The translations under genes and the position numbers were made by a program. The notes under the pieces are model-generated. The model ran no database searches. It was not told the DNA's origin and saw only the letters and a list, made by a program, of their open reading frames with translations. From Candidatus Kapaibacterium sp. (GTDB lineage: Bacteria; Bacteroidota; Ignavibacteria; Kapaibacteriales; UBA2268), in contig CALHGZ010000002.1 of assembly GCA_938031175.1 (NCBI GenBank), forward strand, positions 62,001-126,000: a stretch of DNA of 64,000 nucleotides, given 5' to 3'. How positions within the stretch are numbered: position 1 is the first letter of the stretch; each line of letters starts with the position of its first letter. This document shows, one piece after another, positions 40,837 through 50,485 of the stretch.

Positions 40837-42063
40837 TTATTTAAATCTAATGGCTTTTAGAGGAGATACTTTTATAGCTATGATTGATGGTATGATTGTT
40901 GCAAGCAAAGCAAAAGCTAATGAAATAATGATTACTGTTACATAATGAATCGGTTCAAAGTAAACCGGCAAAAAATCAAGAAAATAAACCTCACCTTGCA
41001 ATCTAATTATTTTGAAGTTGCTTTGAATAATATAGAAAATAAATGCAAGAATACTTCCGATAATTGAACCGGTGAGGGCAAGCGATAAGCCCTGCAAAAT
41101 AAAAATAGCCATAATATTAAAGCTTTTCAATCCGAGCGAGCGGAGAATTCCTATGCTATGTGTTTTTTCGACAACTATAATAAGCAAAGTCGTAAATATA
41201 TTCAGAATAGCAACAATGCTGATTAAACCAAGCACAATTGGGATCGGTTCTTTTTGTAATTCAATCCAGGCAAAAATTGAACGATGAAGCTCAAATACAG
41301 TTCTGCAAATATATGGGAATTCCAAATTATCATTTATTTTTGTTGCAATTTGATTGATTTGACTAATATCTTTAATTGTTAATTCAATTGCAGATGCTGA
41401 ATTTGAACTCATTTTGAAAAATTCTGTTACAACTTCATAAGGAGCATAAACTAAAATATCATCATATTTAGCCATGCCGGTTTCGTAAATACCTGTAATT
41501 TTGAATTTACCAATTATAGCATCTGGCATTTCGAAATCAGTATTTTCATAGACTCCATAAATTATAATTTCATCACCAATCGTCAATCCAAATTTATCTT
41601 TTAGTCGTTTACCGATAATCAATTCACGGCTTTTAGCTTTAAGGAAATAGTTGTGCCCTTCAATAATTTGATTTTTAATTCCGGTAATATCATTCTCAAG
41701 TTGAATACCTCTTACTATTACTCCTTCCACTTTTTTACCATCGCTGAGTAATCCTTCCTTTTCAATAAGCGGAGTAATTCCTTTAATTTCAGGAATAGTC
41801 TTTTTTAAATTATCGATTAATGCAGTATAATTATCAATCGGTTTGCCGCTCATTGTAAATACCGAAATATGACTTGTGAATTTGATGGCGTTTTCAATGA
41901 GAGATTTTTCAAAACCAGATAGTATTGATAATGATATTATTAATGCCAAAGTACCGATCATTACGCTGATAAGAGATGCTCCACGAGCAAAATTTATGAA
42001 TTTTTCTTGCTTATTTGAACGTGATAAACCCTTAGCTAAGTATCTTATGATGTGAATATTCAA
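40837..42063 (-). CDS. LolC/LolE-type ABC transporter permease (FtsX family)
   Basis: ARGASLISVMIGTLALIISLSILSGFEKSL; C-terminal FtsX TM bundle with LRSLGLKSFNIMAIFILQGLSLALTGSIIG. Confidence 0.85.
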   Translation of the reverse strand: MNIHIIRYLAKGLSRSNKQEKFINFARGASLISVMIGTLALIISLSILSGFEKSLIENAIKFTSHISVFTMSGKPIDNYTALIDNLKKTIPEIKGITPLIEKEGLLSDGKKVEGVIVRGIQLENDITGIKNQIIEGHNYFLKAKSRELIIGKRLKDKFGLTIGDEIIIYGVYENTDFEMPDAIIGKFKITGIYETGMAKYDDILVYAPYEVVTEFFKMSSNSASAIELTIKDISQINQIATKINDNLEFPYICRTVFELHRSIFAWIELQKEPIPIVLGLISIVAILNIFTTLLIIVVEKTHSIGILRSLGLKSFNIMAIFILQGLSLALTGSIIGSILAFIFYIIQSNFKIIRLQGEVYFLDFLPVYFEPIHYVTVIIISLAFALLATIIPSIIAIKVSPLKAIRFK

Positions 42064-42664
42064 TTGTGATTTAGTCGATTTTTAATTTTACAAATCTCAT
42101 AAAATTTAGGATAGAAACAAAGTTCCAATTTAATTAATTTATCATATAAAATTAATATAATTAAATCAAAACTCAATCTAATTATTGCATTCAAAATATT
42201 TCAATTTGAACATTAATTATCAAATAAATTCAAGGGGGATAAAAATAAAGTTATTAATATAATGTTTAATTACTTGTTTGATCATTAAATTATCATTATT
42301 TTCGAATAAACTTGCGACTTCGGTTTGTTTATAGTTCTTTTTAATTTGATTAACTATAAAACAATTTAAGTATGCTGAAAATTCTAAATATCAATCCTAA
42401 ATTAAATTATCATTATGTGAATTAAATTAAATATCTACACTATAAAATGGTGAATTTATAATAATATCAATGAATTCTTTTCCGAAATAAGATTCATATA
42501 ATACATCAGTATGATACATTGGTTTTAAAATATGGAATAATGGGGGTTTAACCATCTAAAAGTTAATAACTCTTCTATTAAGATATTTCTATTTAAAATT
42601 TATTAAGAAATGGATTAAAGTTTACTTTAAAAATATTGAATTACACAAAAAAATAAAGAATTGA

Positions 42665-43732
42665 TTACATCACAACCCGATTCAATCTCAAGTCGAAAAC
42701 ACTATTTGGTTTTGGAATTTTGATAACGAACTCACCTTGTTTGTTTATAAATCCATATAAATCTTCATTTTGTTTGGCAGCCCAAGCTAATCCATTAATA
42801 AATGAGTCAACGGAACTGAATTGTGGTTCAATTACATATTTACCATTTTTATCAATAAAACCCCATAAATCCCCTTCACGTACAGCTGCTAAACCATCGC
42901 TAAAATTGTGAACCTGCTTAAATTTATAATCTGTTAGCATAGAATCCTCTTTATTTATTAAAGCCCACAATGTCATATATTGATGGTGAAGAATACCAAC
43001 CCAAGCCATACCTTCACTAAAATCAAGAGCATTTTGGTATTTAAGTTCAATGTAGGGTGTGCCATCGCATTTAAGATAACCAAAATACCCATCTTTATAT
43101 ACTCTGAGTAAACCTTCGGAACATTCTGTTGGTTCATCATATTCGATTGCGGTTATTAATTCACCATTTTTATTAATGTATCCAACGAGGGAGTTGCGGT
43201 CAGAGACAGCTGCAACACCAGAGGAGAAAGAATAACCAACTAAATTTTCCAGAACAATCTCAAGCTCACCTTTTTTATTTACATAGCCACGTTGTTCTTT
43301 ATTCATAACGTACGCGAGACCTTCACTAAATGGAATTGCATCAATATATATGTTAGGAATTATTTGTTTCCCTTTATCATTGATGAACCCATAAAGCCTT
43401 TTATGGCCTATGGAATCTAAAAATTTAATAGTAATAGCCATTCCCTCAGAGAAATCCATCAATAGATGAGCATCAGTAATAATTTTTATTTCCCCTTTTT
43501 TGTCCATAAAAGCCCATCTTTTCTTACCTTTGATTTCAGTACGTATCCGATAATATCCATCTTTATAACCACCAAATTCAATTAATTTTTTAGGTTTGAA
43601 TAATGGTTTACCATCAATACCAATAAAATGCCACAAATCACCTATGCGATAAGCCACAAGTGGTTCAGACTTGGATAATAATAAAAAATTGGTAATAAGA
43701 AAACAAACTGTAATAATCAATAAACGTCTCAT
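42665..43732 (-). CDS. WG-repeat-containing secreted protein
   Basis: Signal peptide and repeated units such as LWGFIDKNGKYVIEPQFSSVDSF, LYGFINDKGKQIIPNIYIDAIPFSEGLAYVMNKEQRGYVNKKGELEI. Confidence 0.88.
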   Translation of the reverse strand: MRRLLIITVCFLITNFLLLSKSEPLVAYRIGDLWHFIGIDGKPLFKPKKLIEFGGYKDGYYRIRTEIKGKKRWAFMDKKGEIKIITDAHLLMDFSEGMAITIKFLDSIGHKRLYGFINDKGKQIIPNIYIDAIPFSEGLAYVMNKEQRGYVNKKGELEIVLENLVGYSFSSGVAAVSDRNSLVGYINKNGELITAIEYDEPTECSEGLLRVYKDGYFGYLKCDGTPYIELKYQNALDFSEGMAWVGILHHQYMTLWALINKEDSMLTDYKFKQVHNFSDGLAAVREGDLWGFIDKNGKYVIEPQFSSVDSFINGLAWAAKQNEDLYGFINKQGEFVIKIPKPNSVFDLRLNRVVM

Positions 43733-43788
43733 AAATGTAAAATTTTAGTTAATGACCTTGTTTATGAGACGAATTATAATTGATATAT

Positions 43789-46700
43789 TTATAATTTTAT
43801 AAAACGCTCAGTCCATTTACCGAGACGGACAAAATAAATTCCAGGAGGCAAGGCTGAAATATCTATTCTTTGGATAGATTGAAATTTCTGGTGTACGATT
43901 AAACATTGCCCTAAGTGATTGTATATTTTTAAGTCAAAATTACTATAAATAGTGTTATTTATGTTGAATTCTTCCTTTTGTATTAAAGATAACAATGAAA
44001 TTTCGAGATAATCACTTGCTGGATTTGGAAAAATAGAAATATTAGAAGATGATGAATTTATTAACTCGACATCTGTGATGGGAACAGTCGAAAAAGTAAG
44101 CTCATCACTCCAATATTTTGTGTTATCATCATAAATCCCGGCAACTCTCCAATAGTATGTTTGATTTCCTTCGAGTACTTTTATTGTATAAGTTGTATCA
44201 GTTAAGTTTGAATCATTAACAATATAAGATATATTTTGGTAGAAATCACCTTTAATATCAGTTTTATTAGTGAATGGAACTTTTGAAACTTGAAGATGGT
44301 AACGAATTGCATTTTTTTGTTTAAACCATATTATTCTGAGTGGATTATCAATATTTCTTTGATTTTTAGGGGGGTAACGAGGTATAGGAGCTAGCTGATT
44401 AATTGAATTAATCTTAAATAATATTGTATCGACATTGTTGTTTATATTTATATCATTTTGCAGTGGGATTGCTTTAATGCTTCTTAAATAATGTCCATTA
44501 TTTGTATAAAATCCAAAGCATTCATAAGTTACAGTGTCTCCAGGACCCAATTTTGGAATAGTTGCAATTATTGTGCTGTCGAATTTGTTAATTACTCCAT
44601 TGGATATTGAATACTCCAAAACATTGAAATTTGGTATAGTATCTCTAATTGATACAGTTGTGGCATCGTAATTTCCAAGATTTGTTATTATTGCAAGGAT
44701 TCTTGTATTTCCATTTTTGTCATAATAACTTCCCAAAGTATCTATTTTGACATCAATATCAACGTATAAGTTTGGATAATAGATTATTGAGAAAGGAGAT
44801 GTCCCATAAATTCCTGAAACTGTGAGAGTTGCTCTTGAGAATTCAGAAGAATTTACACCTATTATATTGTCGCTCCAGGATGTATCAATTTCGGCAATTC
44901 CTTTTTCTGAAGTATATATTTTGAAATTCCCTATATGAATCGACCCTTGGGTTCTGTGCTGAGTACTGTCGTCTAATTTTTTTGCTAAGTAAACATCAAT
45001 CCTATAACTTTTATTTGGTTCCCCATTCAATAGTCCATTTAGACTCACTGTTTCATTTTTGGCATCAGCAACTGACATATAAAAAGTATTTTGTAAATTA
45101 TTACTTCCTGTATCAGCATCCATTTTATCATTATAGTTTCCGCTATCGAAATATTCTTTCAAAGAATCTAATGCTATGCCTCCATTTTTATTATCATACA
45201 TTTTGTTAATATAATAATATACCCTCAAAGCTGAGTTTTTGACCATTAAGCCATAACCATTAGAGTGCATGATGATATTTGAGTCTTGAGCATTTGTTGG
45301 ACTTCCGATAGAAACATCTTTGGCTCCGTTTATATTGATTCCGTTTTTCCCAATAAATTTTACAGTATCAACGTATGATTCAGGTCCAATCTTATTTTTC
45401 CTAATTGTAATAAATCTTGTGCTGTCATTAGCTATGTCAATACCATGGTCGGTAGTGCCTATTATTATGTTATTATCTATGAAAATGTCAAAAGCATTTA
45501 GAACCGAAATTCCTGAGCCGCCGTGCTTACCAACTTTATTGTTTTGTCCTACACATCCGATGCAATTGTTTTGAACATATATTTGTGATGGTTTTTGATA
45601 AAGATTAGGTTTGTTGGTGTCAAGAAAATAGACAACGTTTCTTTCTATTCTTACTCCGTGCTCATTATTAGCACTTATTATATTATCCTTGATATAAATA
45701 TTTTTTAAGCTATGAGTTATAAAGACTCCTGAGCCATCATTAGGAAATATTTTCGAAGTATCATTATTTGACCCAATGTAATTCCTTGAAATGATGACAT
45801 TTTTTGTGGAAGCGCCTAAAATATTTATGCCGTGGTATTTGTTTCCAGAAATAATATTTCCATTATTGCCGACTGTATCCCCGATAATTAGAAATTTACT
45901 TGAATCGGCGGTATTGCTTATCTCAATTCCTATTGAACCATTTGGTAGTGCTTTCTCTTGCTTATTATCAAGGCCGATAATATTTGATTGTAGAACTATA
46001 TCATAACCGTTTAATGAAATGCCATTGTATTTATTCCCAGAAACTAAGTTATTTATAATTTTATGGTTGAATCCACTTATAACAATTCCAAAGGAATTTG
46101 AAATGGTTTCGGTACCTTGCTTGTTAGTACCAATTTTGTTATTTTCTATCACAATGTTATTGCTTCTTTGAATTAGAATGCCACTTCCTGTATTTCCGGA
46201 AATCACATTATTTCTGATTGTATCACCAGATGATAAATCAAATACTATACCACCATATATGGCGTGACCGGGGAATGCTGTTGCTCCAAAGGGATCTGTT
46301 CCAATATGATTTTTTTCTATTAGAGTATTAGTCTGACTAGCTTCTTTATTTCGAATGCCAATTCCACCGTATTCATTGCTATTAACAGTGCTGTATCTGA
46401 TAATATTGTGTTGTCCATCAATAATATTTATTCCATAACGTTCATTTGGTACTGGATTTTGAAGATTATCCATTCCTGCCCAGCAATATTGAATTATATT
46501 GTGATTGCTATACAGTGCCTGTAAGCCACTACCACCATCACCTTTATTACCATAAAGTAAGAGAGAATAATAGCCAGGTTCTTCTTTACCAATTGTGTTT
46601 CTATTAGCATAATTCAAAAGTATTCCTGGGCCATTATTGAAACAGGAGACAATATTTGATATTACACCATCATTAACTTTCCAAAACAAACCAAATCTAT

Positions 46701-47082
46701 CAAAATTCCTGAATTTGACATCATAAAGTTGAGAACCATCTCCCTGGAATGCTAAGCCACCTGATACCTTTGATCCTTCTAAAGGTTCCAGTACAATTCC
46801 TTTCCCTTTGAATATAACTGGTACATTAATAGCAGGTAAGTCTCTCTGTAATTTGATAACCTGATATTCAATATTTGCACAATTAATTATTGCGGGAATA
46901 CCATGTTTATTTATATTTTGAATTGCTGATCTCAGAGTTGGGGGAGAAAAAATATCATCATTCAGATCAAAATCGGGTAAATCGAGTGTAGAACCTATTA
47001 TATATTCATTCCCTATAATTTCCATAGTTATAAAAATTTGGATGGATATCATAAACAAAAAAAAAGTAAACATTCTGTACAT
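43789..47082 (-). CDS. Right-handed parallel beta-helix protein with T9SS C-terminal sorting domain
   Basis: Repeated NNVISGNTGSGILIQRSNNIVIENNKIGTN-like coils; C-term ISIFPNPASDYLEISL...PPGIYFVRL. Confidence 0.85.
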   Translation of the reverse strand: MYRMFTFFLFMISIQIFITMEIIGNEYIIGSTLDLPDFDLNDDIFSPPTLRSAIQNINKHGIPAIINCANIEYQVIKLQRDLPAINVPVIFKGKGIVLEPLEGSKVSGGLAFQGDGSQLYDVKFRNFDRFGLFWKVNDGVISNIVSCFNNGPGILLNYANRNTIGKEEPGYYSLLLYGNKGDGGSGLQALYSNHNIIQYCWAGMDNLQNPVPNERYGINIIDGQHNIIRYSTVNSNEYGGIGIRNKEASQTNTLIEKNHIGTDPFGATAFPGHAIYGGIVFDLSSGDTIRNNVISGNTGSGILIQRSNNIVIENNKIGTNKQGTETISNSFGIVISGFNHKIINNLVSGNKYNGISLNGYDIVLQSNIIGLDNKQEKALPNGSIGIEISNTADSSKFLIIGDTVGNNGNIISGNKYHGINILGASTKNVIISRNYIGSNNDTSKIFPNDGSGVFITHSLKNIYIKDNIISANNEHGVRIERNVVYFLDTNKPNLYQKPSQIYVQNNCIGCVGQNNKVGKHGGSGISVLNAFDIFIDNNIIIGTTDHGIDIANDSTRFITIRKNKIGPESYVDTVKFIGKNGININGAKDVSIGSPTNAQDSNIIMHSNGYGLMVKNSALRVYYYINKMYDNKNGGIALDSLKEYFDSGNYNDKMDADTGSNNLQNTFYMSVADAKNETVSLNGLLNGEPNKSYRIDVYLAKKLDDSTQHRTQGSIHIGNFKIYTSEKGIAEIDTSWSDNIIGVNSSEFSRATLTVSGIYGTSPFSIIYYPNLYVDIDVKIDTLGSYYDKNGNTRILAIITNLGNYDATTVSIRDTIPNFNVLEYSISNGVINKFDSTIIATIPKLGPGDTVTYECFGFYTNNGHYLRSIKAIPLQNDININNNVDTILFKINSINQLAPIPRYPPKNQRNIDNPLRIIWFKQKNAIRYHLQVSKVPFTNKTDIKGDFYQNISYIVNDSNLTDTTYTIKVLEGNQTYYWRVAGIYDDNTKYWSDELTFSTVPITDVELINSSSSNISIFPNPASDYLEISLLSLIQKEEFNINNTIYSNFDLKIYNHLGQCLIVHQKFQSIQRIDISALPPGIYFVRLGKWTERFIKL

Positions 47083-47170
47083 ATTAGACCTCGGGTTAAA
47101 TTATTGTAATTTATTAAGTAAATGAATTTTTAATATAAATTAAATTTTTTTTAAATTAAAACAATTATTT

Positions 47171-47210
47171 ATTAAATCCAAATAAAATATTAGATTAAAT
47201 CCAAATAAAA
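47171..47210. repeat. Short direct repeat (2 x attaaatccaaataaaa, 23-nt period)
   Basis: Identical 17-mers at 47171-47187 and 47194-47210. Confidence 0.7.
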
Positions 47211-47430
47211 ATTTAGATTTATCGGAATTACAATCAATGAAGTAATTATAAAGGGGTTTTAGACTGTCTATTAATGCCTGCTGTTGATAATAATATAAAT
47301 TTTTATTTTTATAAGATTTTATAAAATCAAATTCTTGGCATACTACTGGTGAGTTTTCAAATTAAATTGTTTCGATAATGTTTTGTAAATATAGTTTCAT
47401 GGTTTTACTTCCACCAAATTAACGGTTTAA

Positions 47431-48003
47431 TTATTTATAATCTAAATCGTTTATGCTAATTTTTGTTTCATCTTCAAACTCTACTACTACCCCGTCAGTC
47501 CTTTTGGACTGCCACCCCTTCCCAGAAGGGGAATTCCCCTCTTTAAGAGGGGAGGTGTTAAAAGAAGTTTGACAGGGTGTATCATTCCCCTCTTTAAGAG
47601 GGGTTAGGGGTGTGTCCATCCACTCTTTTAGAGTGGTAAGGGGTGTTAAAACCTCTCTCAAATAACCCATTACACCATCTAAGTCCTTCTTTACATCCTC
47701 ATCAAGTATATGAATAACTTTTAATCCAAAACTTTTTAAATACTCATCTCTTTCCTTATCATATTCAATTTTTTTATTATGACTACCACCATCTATTTCA
47801 ATTTAAACACCAATGTCTTTAATAAAAAAATCAACTATATAATTTCCTATAATTTTTTGACGGTCAAAATCTAATCCAAGAAACTGTTTACCTTTTACTC
47901 TCTTCCAAAACAATACTTCCGATAAATTCCCAGCTTTTCCTAATTCACGGGCTTTATTTTTTAAATTAGCATTGTATGGTAATTCGTACCATTTCGGGAA
48001 CAT
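47431..48003 (-). pseudogene. DUF559 (Vsr/PD-(D/E)xK-like) endonuclease-domain protein interrupted by one in-frame TAA
   Basis: MFPKWYELPYNANLKNKARELGKAGNLSEVLFWKRVKGKQFLGLDFDRQKIIGNYIVDFFIKDIGV*IEIDGGSHNKKIEYDKERDEYLKSFGLKVIHILDEDVKKDLDGVMGYL; the stop at 47803-47805 is in frame with ORF 47431..47670. Confidence 0.82.
47488..47636. repeat. Cluster of five palindromic repeats at the 3' end of the DUF559 reading frame
   Basis: CAGTCC-TTTT-GGACTG (47496-47511); CCCCTTC-CCA-GAAGGGG (47515-47531); CCCCTCT-TTA-AGAGGGG (47536-47552 and 47587-47603); CCACTCT-TTT-AGAGTGG (47620-47636), with recurring aggggtgt linkers. Confidence 0.9.
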
Positions 48004-48061
48004 CCCTGTATCGCCTTTATGAGAGGTTTCTAACACCCCTGTATCCCCTCTATGAGAGGGG
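48001..48061 (-). repeat. Two tandem palindrome-containing units overlapping the DUF559 start codon
   Basis: Minus strand CTCTCATAGAGGGGATACAGGGGTGTT and CTCTCATAAAGGCGATACAGGGATGTT, 24/27 identical; the second contains the ATG. Confidence 0.88.
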
Positions 48062-48063
48062 AA

Positions 48064-48977
48064 TAGTTTATCTAACGTAATCACGTAGTTTGAGTTTTTG
48101 ACAAACTTCGGTTTGTTCCAAATTTTTACCAGTTCATCTTCAAATTGAGGAATAAAATCAATAATATTAAAGGCGATATTTTTGAGAATTTGCAGTTGAT
48201 TGACTCTATCTGCGCTCCAGTAGTTCCACTTTTCAAAAGGGGGGCAGACGAAGTCTGACGGGGTATTCCTTCCCAAAAGTATTGATCAATCCAAAGTTTA
48301 AACTGTTCCTGTAAAAATGCTTTTGCATTTTTATTGATAAAAAAATCTACCTCGCTTTGCTTTTCAAATACTCTAAAAGCTTTTTCTAACTGCTCTTCTG
48401 TTATGTTTATTTGTTTTTTCTTTAATTCTTTTAAAATCTCTTCTGTTTTAGTTATTCTTCCTTTTTCTGAATAATAAACATTGAAATGAATTGTTTTATC
48501 TCCTTTTACTTCTTTTAATTCATATATTAAACTTCGTTTTTCATTTGCTTTTTTATGCTCAAGGTTACTAACATCAAAAAAGAATTTATGATTATCTACT
48601 TCTATCTCAAGACTTCGAAAAATCCTATCTGTTTTTACATAATAAAGCATCAGTGTTTTCCAGAATAATATTACATCTTTATCATTAGTATAGACTTTTT
48701 CGTATACATTATTGTGAAACGGTGTTGAATTAAAATAAATACTACCTGATTCTGTAAAATATCTATTGAAAAGATTATACAACTTATCAAAAAGCTCTTC
48801 CCTAAACAAAGGATATTTTTTTAATGCTTTTTCTATATCTTGCTTTAACAATTGATCTATCTTACTATAATAATTAGACTTTATTTTCATTAGGTTCACA
48901 AATCCACCTCTCCCTTCTATCTTGGCACCGATGAATACATCCAGTAATGCTTTGTAAAATTTTTGTTCTTTGGTCAT
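48064..48977 (-). pseudogene. N-terminal fragment of a type III-like R-M DNA methyltransferase (Mod-like), frameshifted at a palindromic insertion
   Basis: MTKEQKFYKALLDVFIGAKIEGRGGFVNLMKIKSNYYSKIDQLLK...FNRYFTESGSIYFNSTPFHNNVYEKVYT; homologous-looking text resumes in another frame as WSADRVNQLQILKNIAFNIIDFIPQFEDELVKIWNKPKFVKNSNYVITLDKL; no catalytic MTase motifs follow. Confidence 0.75.
48221..48269 (-). repeat. Second, inverted copy of the bipartite palindromic element, inside the mod-like gene
   Basis: Minus strand GGAATACCCCGTCAGACTTCGTCTGCCCCCCTTTTGAAAAGTGGAAC resembles plus-strand 47485-47534 TACTACCCCGTCAGTCCTTTTGGACTGCCACCCCTTCCCAGAAGGGGAA. Confidence 0.82.
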
Positions 48978-49252
48978 AAGTTTTATTTAATACGTTCTCA
49001 AAAGTAAAAAAAATACAAAAAACGTTGAAAAAATAAAAAATTTCGTTTTGAAAATTTGTTTTCAAAATAAGTTAATATAGAGAATAAAACAATCTCCCGA
49101 TTAAAAAGAATTGCCCAAAAATTATTCTTGATTAAAATCCCAAATTTTTAGAACTGAAATATGAATGGTAGTTAAAAAATTTATAGGATTATTGAGTTTT
49201 TTTCATTTATTGTTCCTTTGGTTATTAAGAATTAGAGATATTTTATTTTCAG

Positions 49253-50485
49253 CTACATCATCCATTGGATTGAGGGATTTAAATATCGAAATATTCCTAT
49301 TTTATTGTTTCCTGTATTATCTTTATAATGTTTTTCACCATCGACATAGTGAAGTCCCAATTTCAAACGATTTCCATTAATTAGCCAATTCACTCCTACA
49401 GCCCATTCTCTATGCAGCGAGGCTCGAGTAAAGGGATTATAGCCTTCGGTTTCGTATTGACTATCAGGTCTGGTGGCTGTGTGCATAATTGAGAATTGTA
49501 GAATTTGGCCTTTGCTTAAATCGAAGTTCCAGGCTCCTTTTATCACATAGGAATTATCAGTTGTAATTTTATAGGTATTATTATTTAAGGATTCTCGATA
49601 CAACCATAGGTATTCTCCGAGTAAATCGAGAGGTCCATAATTAAGCTGAGCATCTAGTCCATAAAGCATATTATTTTTCAATATGTTTGTTTTACTTTGA
49701 TAGGTTGCGTTAGCACCCAAACTCAGTCCTTTTCTTTTCATCAAACCAGACTGTGAATAAACGAGTTGATATGTATCCATTTCAGGATCACCAATCATCC
49801 AAACAGCTCTTGCAGTAAACAGTGGCGACCAGATTGAGTTATCACCCCTGATTAGCGGATGACTTGGATCAAATATGCCTACATCGTATAAAAAACTATG
49901 TTGTTCACTTTTCATAAAGCCACCTAAATTAATACCTGTTTCCCGTCCTATTCCTCTTCCAAGTATATGTACACGAGGATGAAAACTTGGTTGCCCTTTC
50001 TCCTGAGAAATATTGAAAGCAGATGTGTAGATCGATTCTTTGCCTGCTCTTGGTCTAAAGTAACCAACTGTTATGTTAATATAATTAGAGAATTTATATG
50101 TTAAAAAAGCATCCCTGATTGAAAATGTTTGATTATCATTAAAATTGGGGCTACCGAGTGAGGCTGTTAAGCTGTCTTTACCAATTCCATCGTAATAAAA
50201 TCCAATATAGAAACATGCTTTGCTATTTATCTGCCCATTTAATCCAAAGCGAGCTCGACGCAAATGAATATCAAACCTTGGAGTTGCTTCTGTCACAGGT
50301 GATTTAAGGGTTATAGTATTCCACATTTGAATATACTGCAAAAATTCAACAAAACCACTATCGCTTAGGCTCAATTTTGCTCGCCAATCGGGGAATTCTT
50401 GTGCTAATAATGTAATTCGGCTAAAATGATAAATGAACACTGCAATTAATAAAAAATACACTTTACTTTTCATTTTGAAGCCCAT
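49253..50485 (-). CDS. Phosphate-selective-porin-like (OprO/OprP) outer membrane porin
   Basis: Signal peptide; FDIHLRRARFGLNGQINSKACFYIGFYYDG; FLTYKFSNYINITVGYFRPRAGKESIYTS; VGVNWLINGNRLKLGLHYVDGEK. Confidence 0.82.
   Translation of the reverse strand: MGFKMKSKVYFLLIAVFIYHFSRITLLAQEFPDWRAKLSLSDSGFVEFLQYIQMWNTITLKSPVTEATPRFDIHLRRARFGLNGQINSKACFYIGFYYDGIGKDSLTASLGSPNFNDNQTFSIRDAFLTYKFSNYINITVGYFRPRAGKESIYTSAFNISQEKGQPSFHPRVHILGRGIGRETGINLGGFMKSEQHSFLYDVGIFDPSHPLIRGDNSIWSPLFTARAVWMIGDPEMDTYQLVYSQSGLMKRKGLSLGANATYQSKTNILKNNMLYGLDAQLNYGPLDLLGEYLWLYRESLNNNTYKITTDNSYVIKGAWNFDLSKGQILQFSIMHTATRPDSQYETEGYNPFTRASLHREWAVGVNWLINGNRLKLGLHYVDGEKHYKDNTGNNKIGIFRYLNPSIQWMM

Noticed and set aside
47488-47636. 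Regularly spaced palindromes suggestive of a CRISPR array
   Set aside because: Units differ in sequence, spacing is irregular, spacers are short and partly shared (aggggtgt), and no cas genes are nearby; better described as REP-like palindromes.
47431-47670. ORF 47431..47670 as an independent 79-aa gene
   Set aside because: It is in frame with the upstream DUF559 frame across one TAA and mostly encodes palindrome-derived residues.
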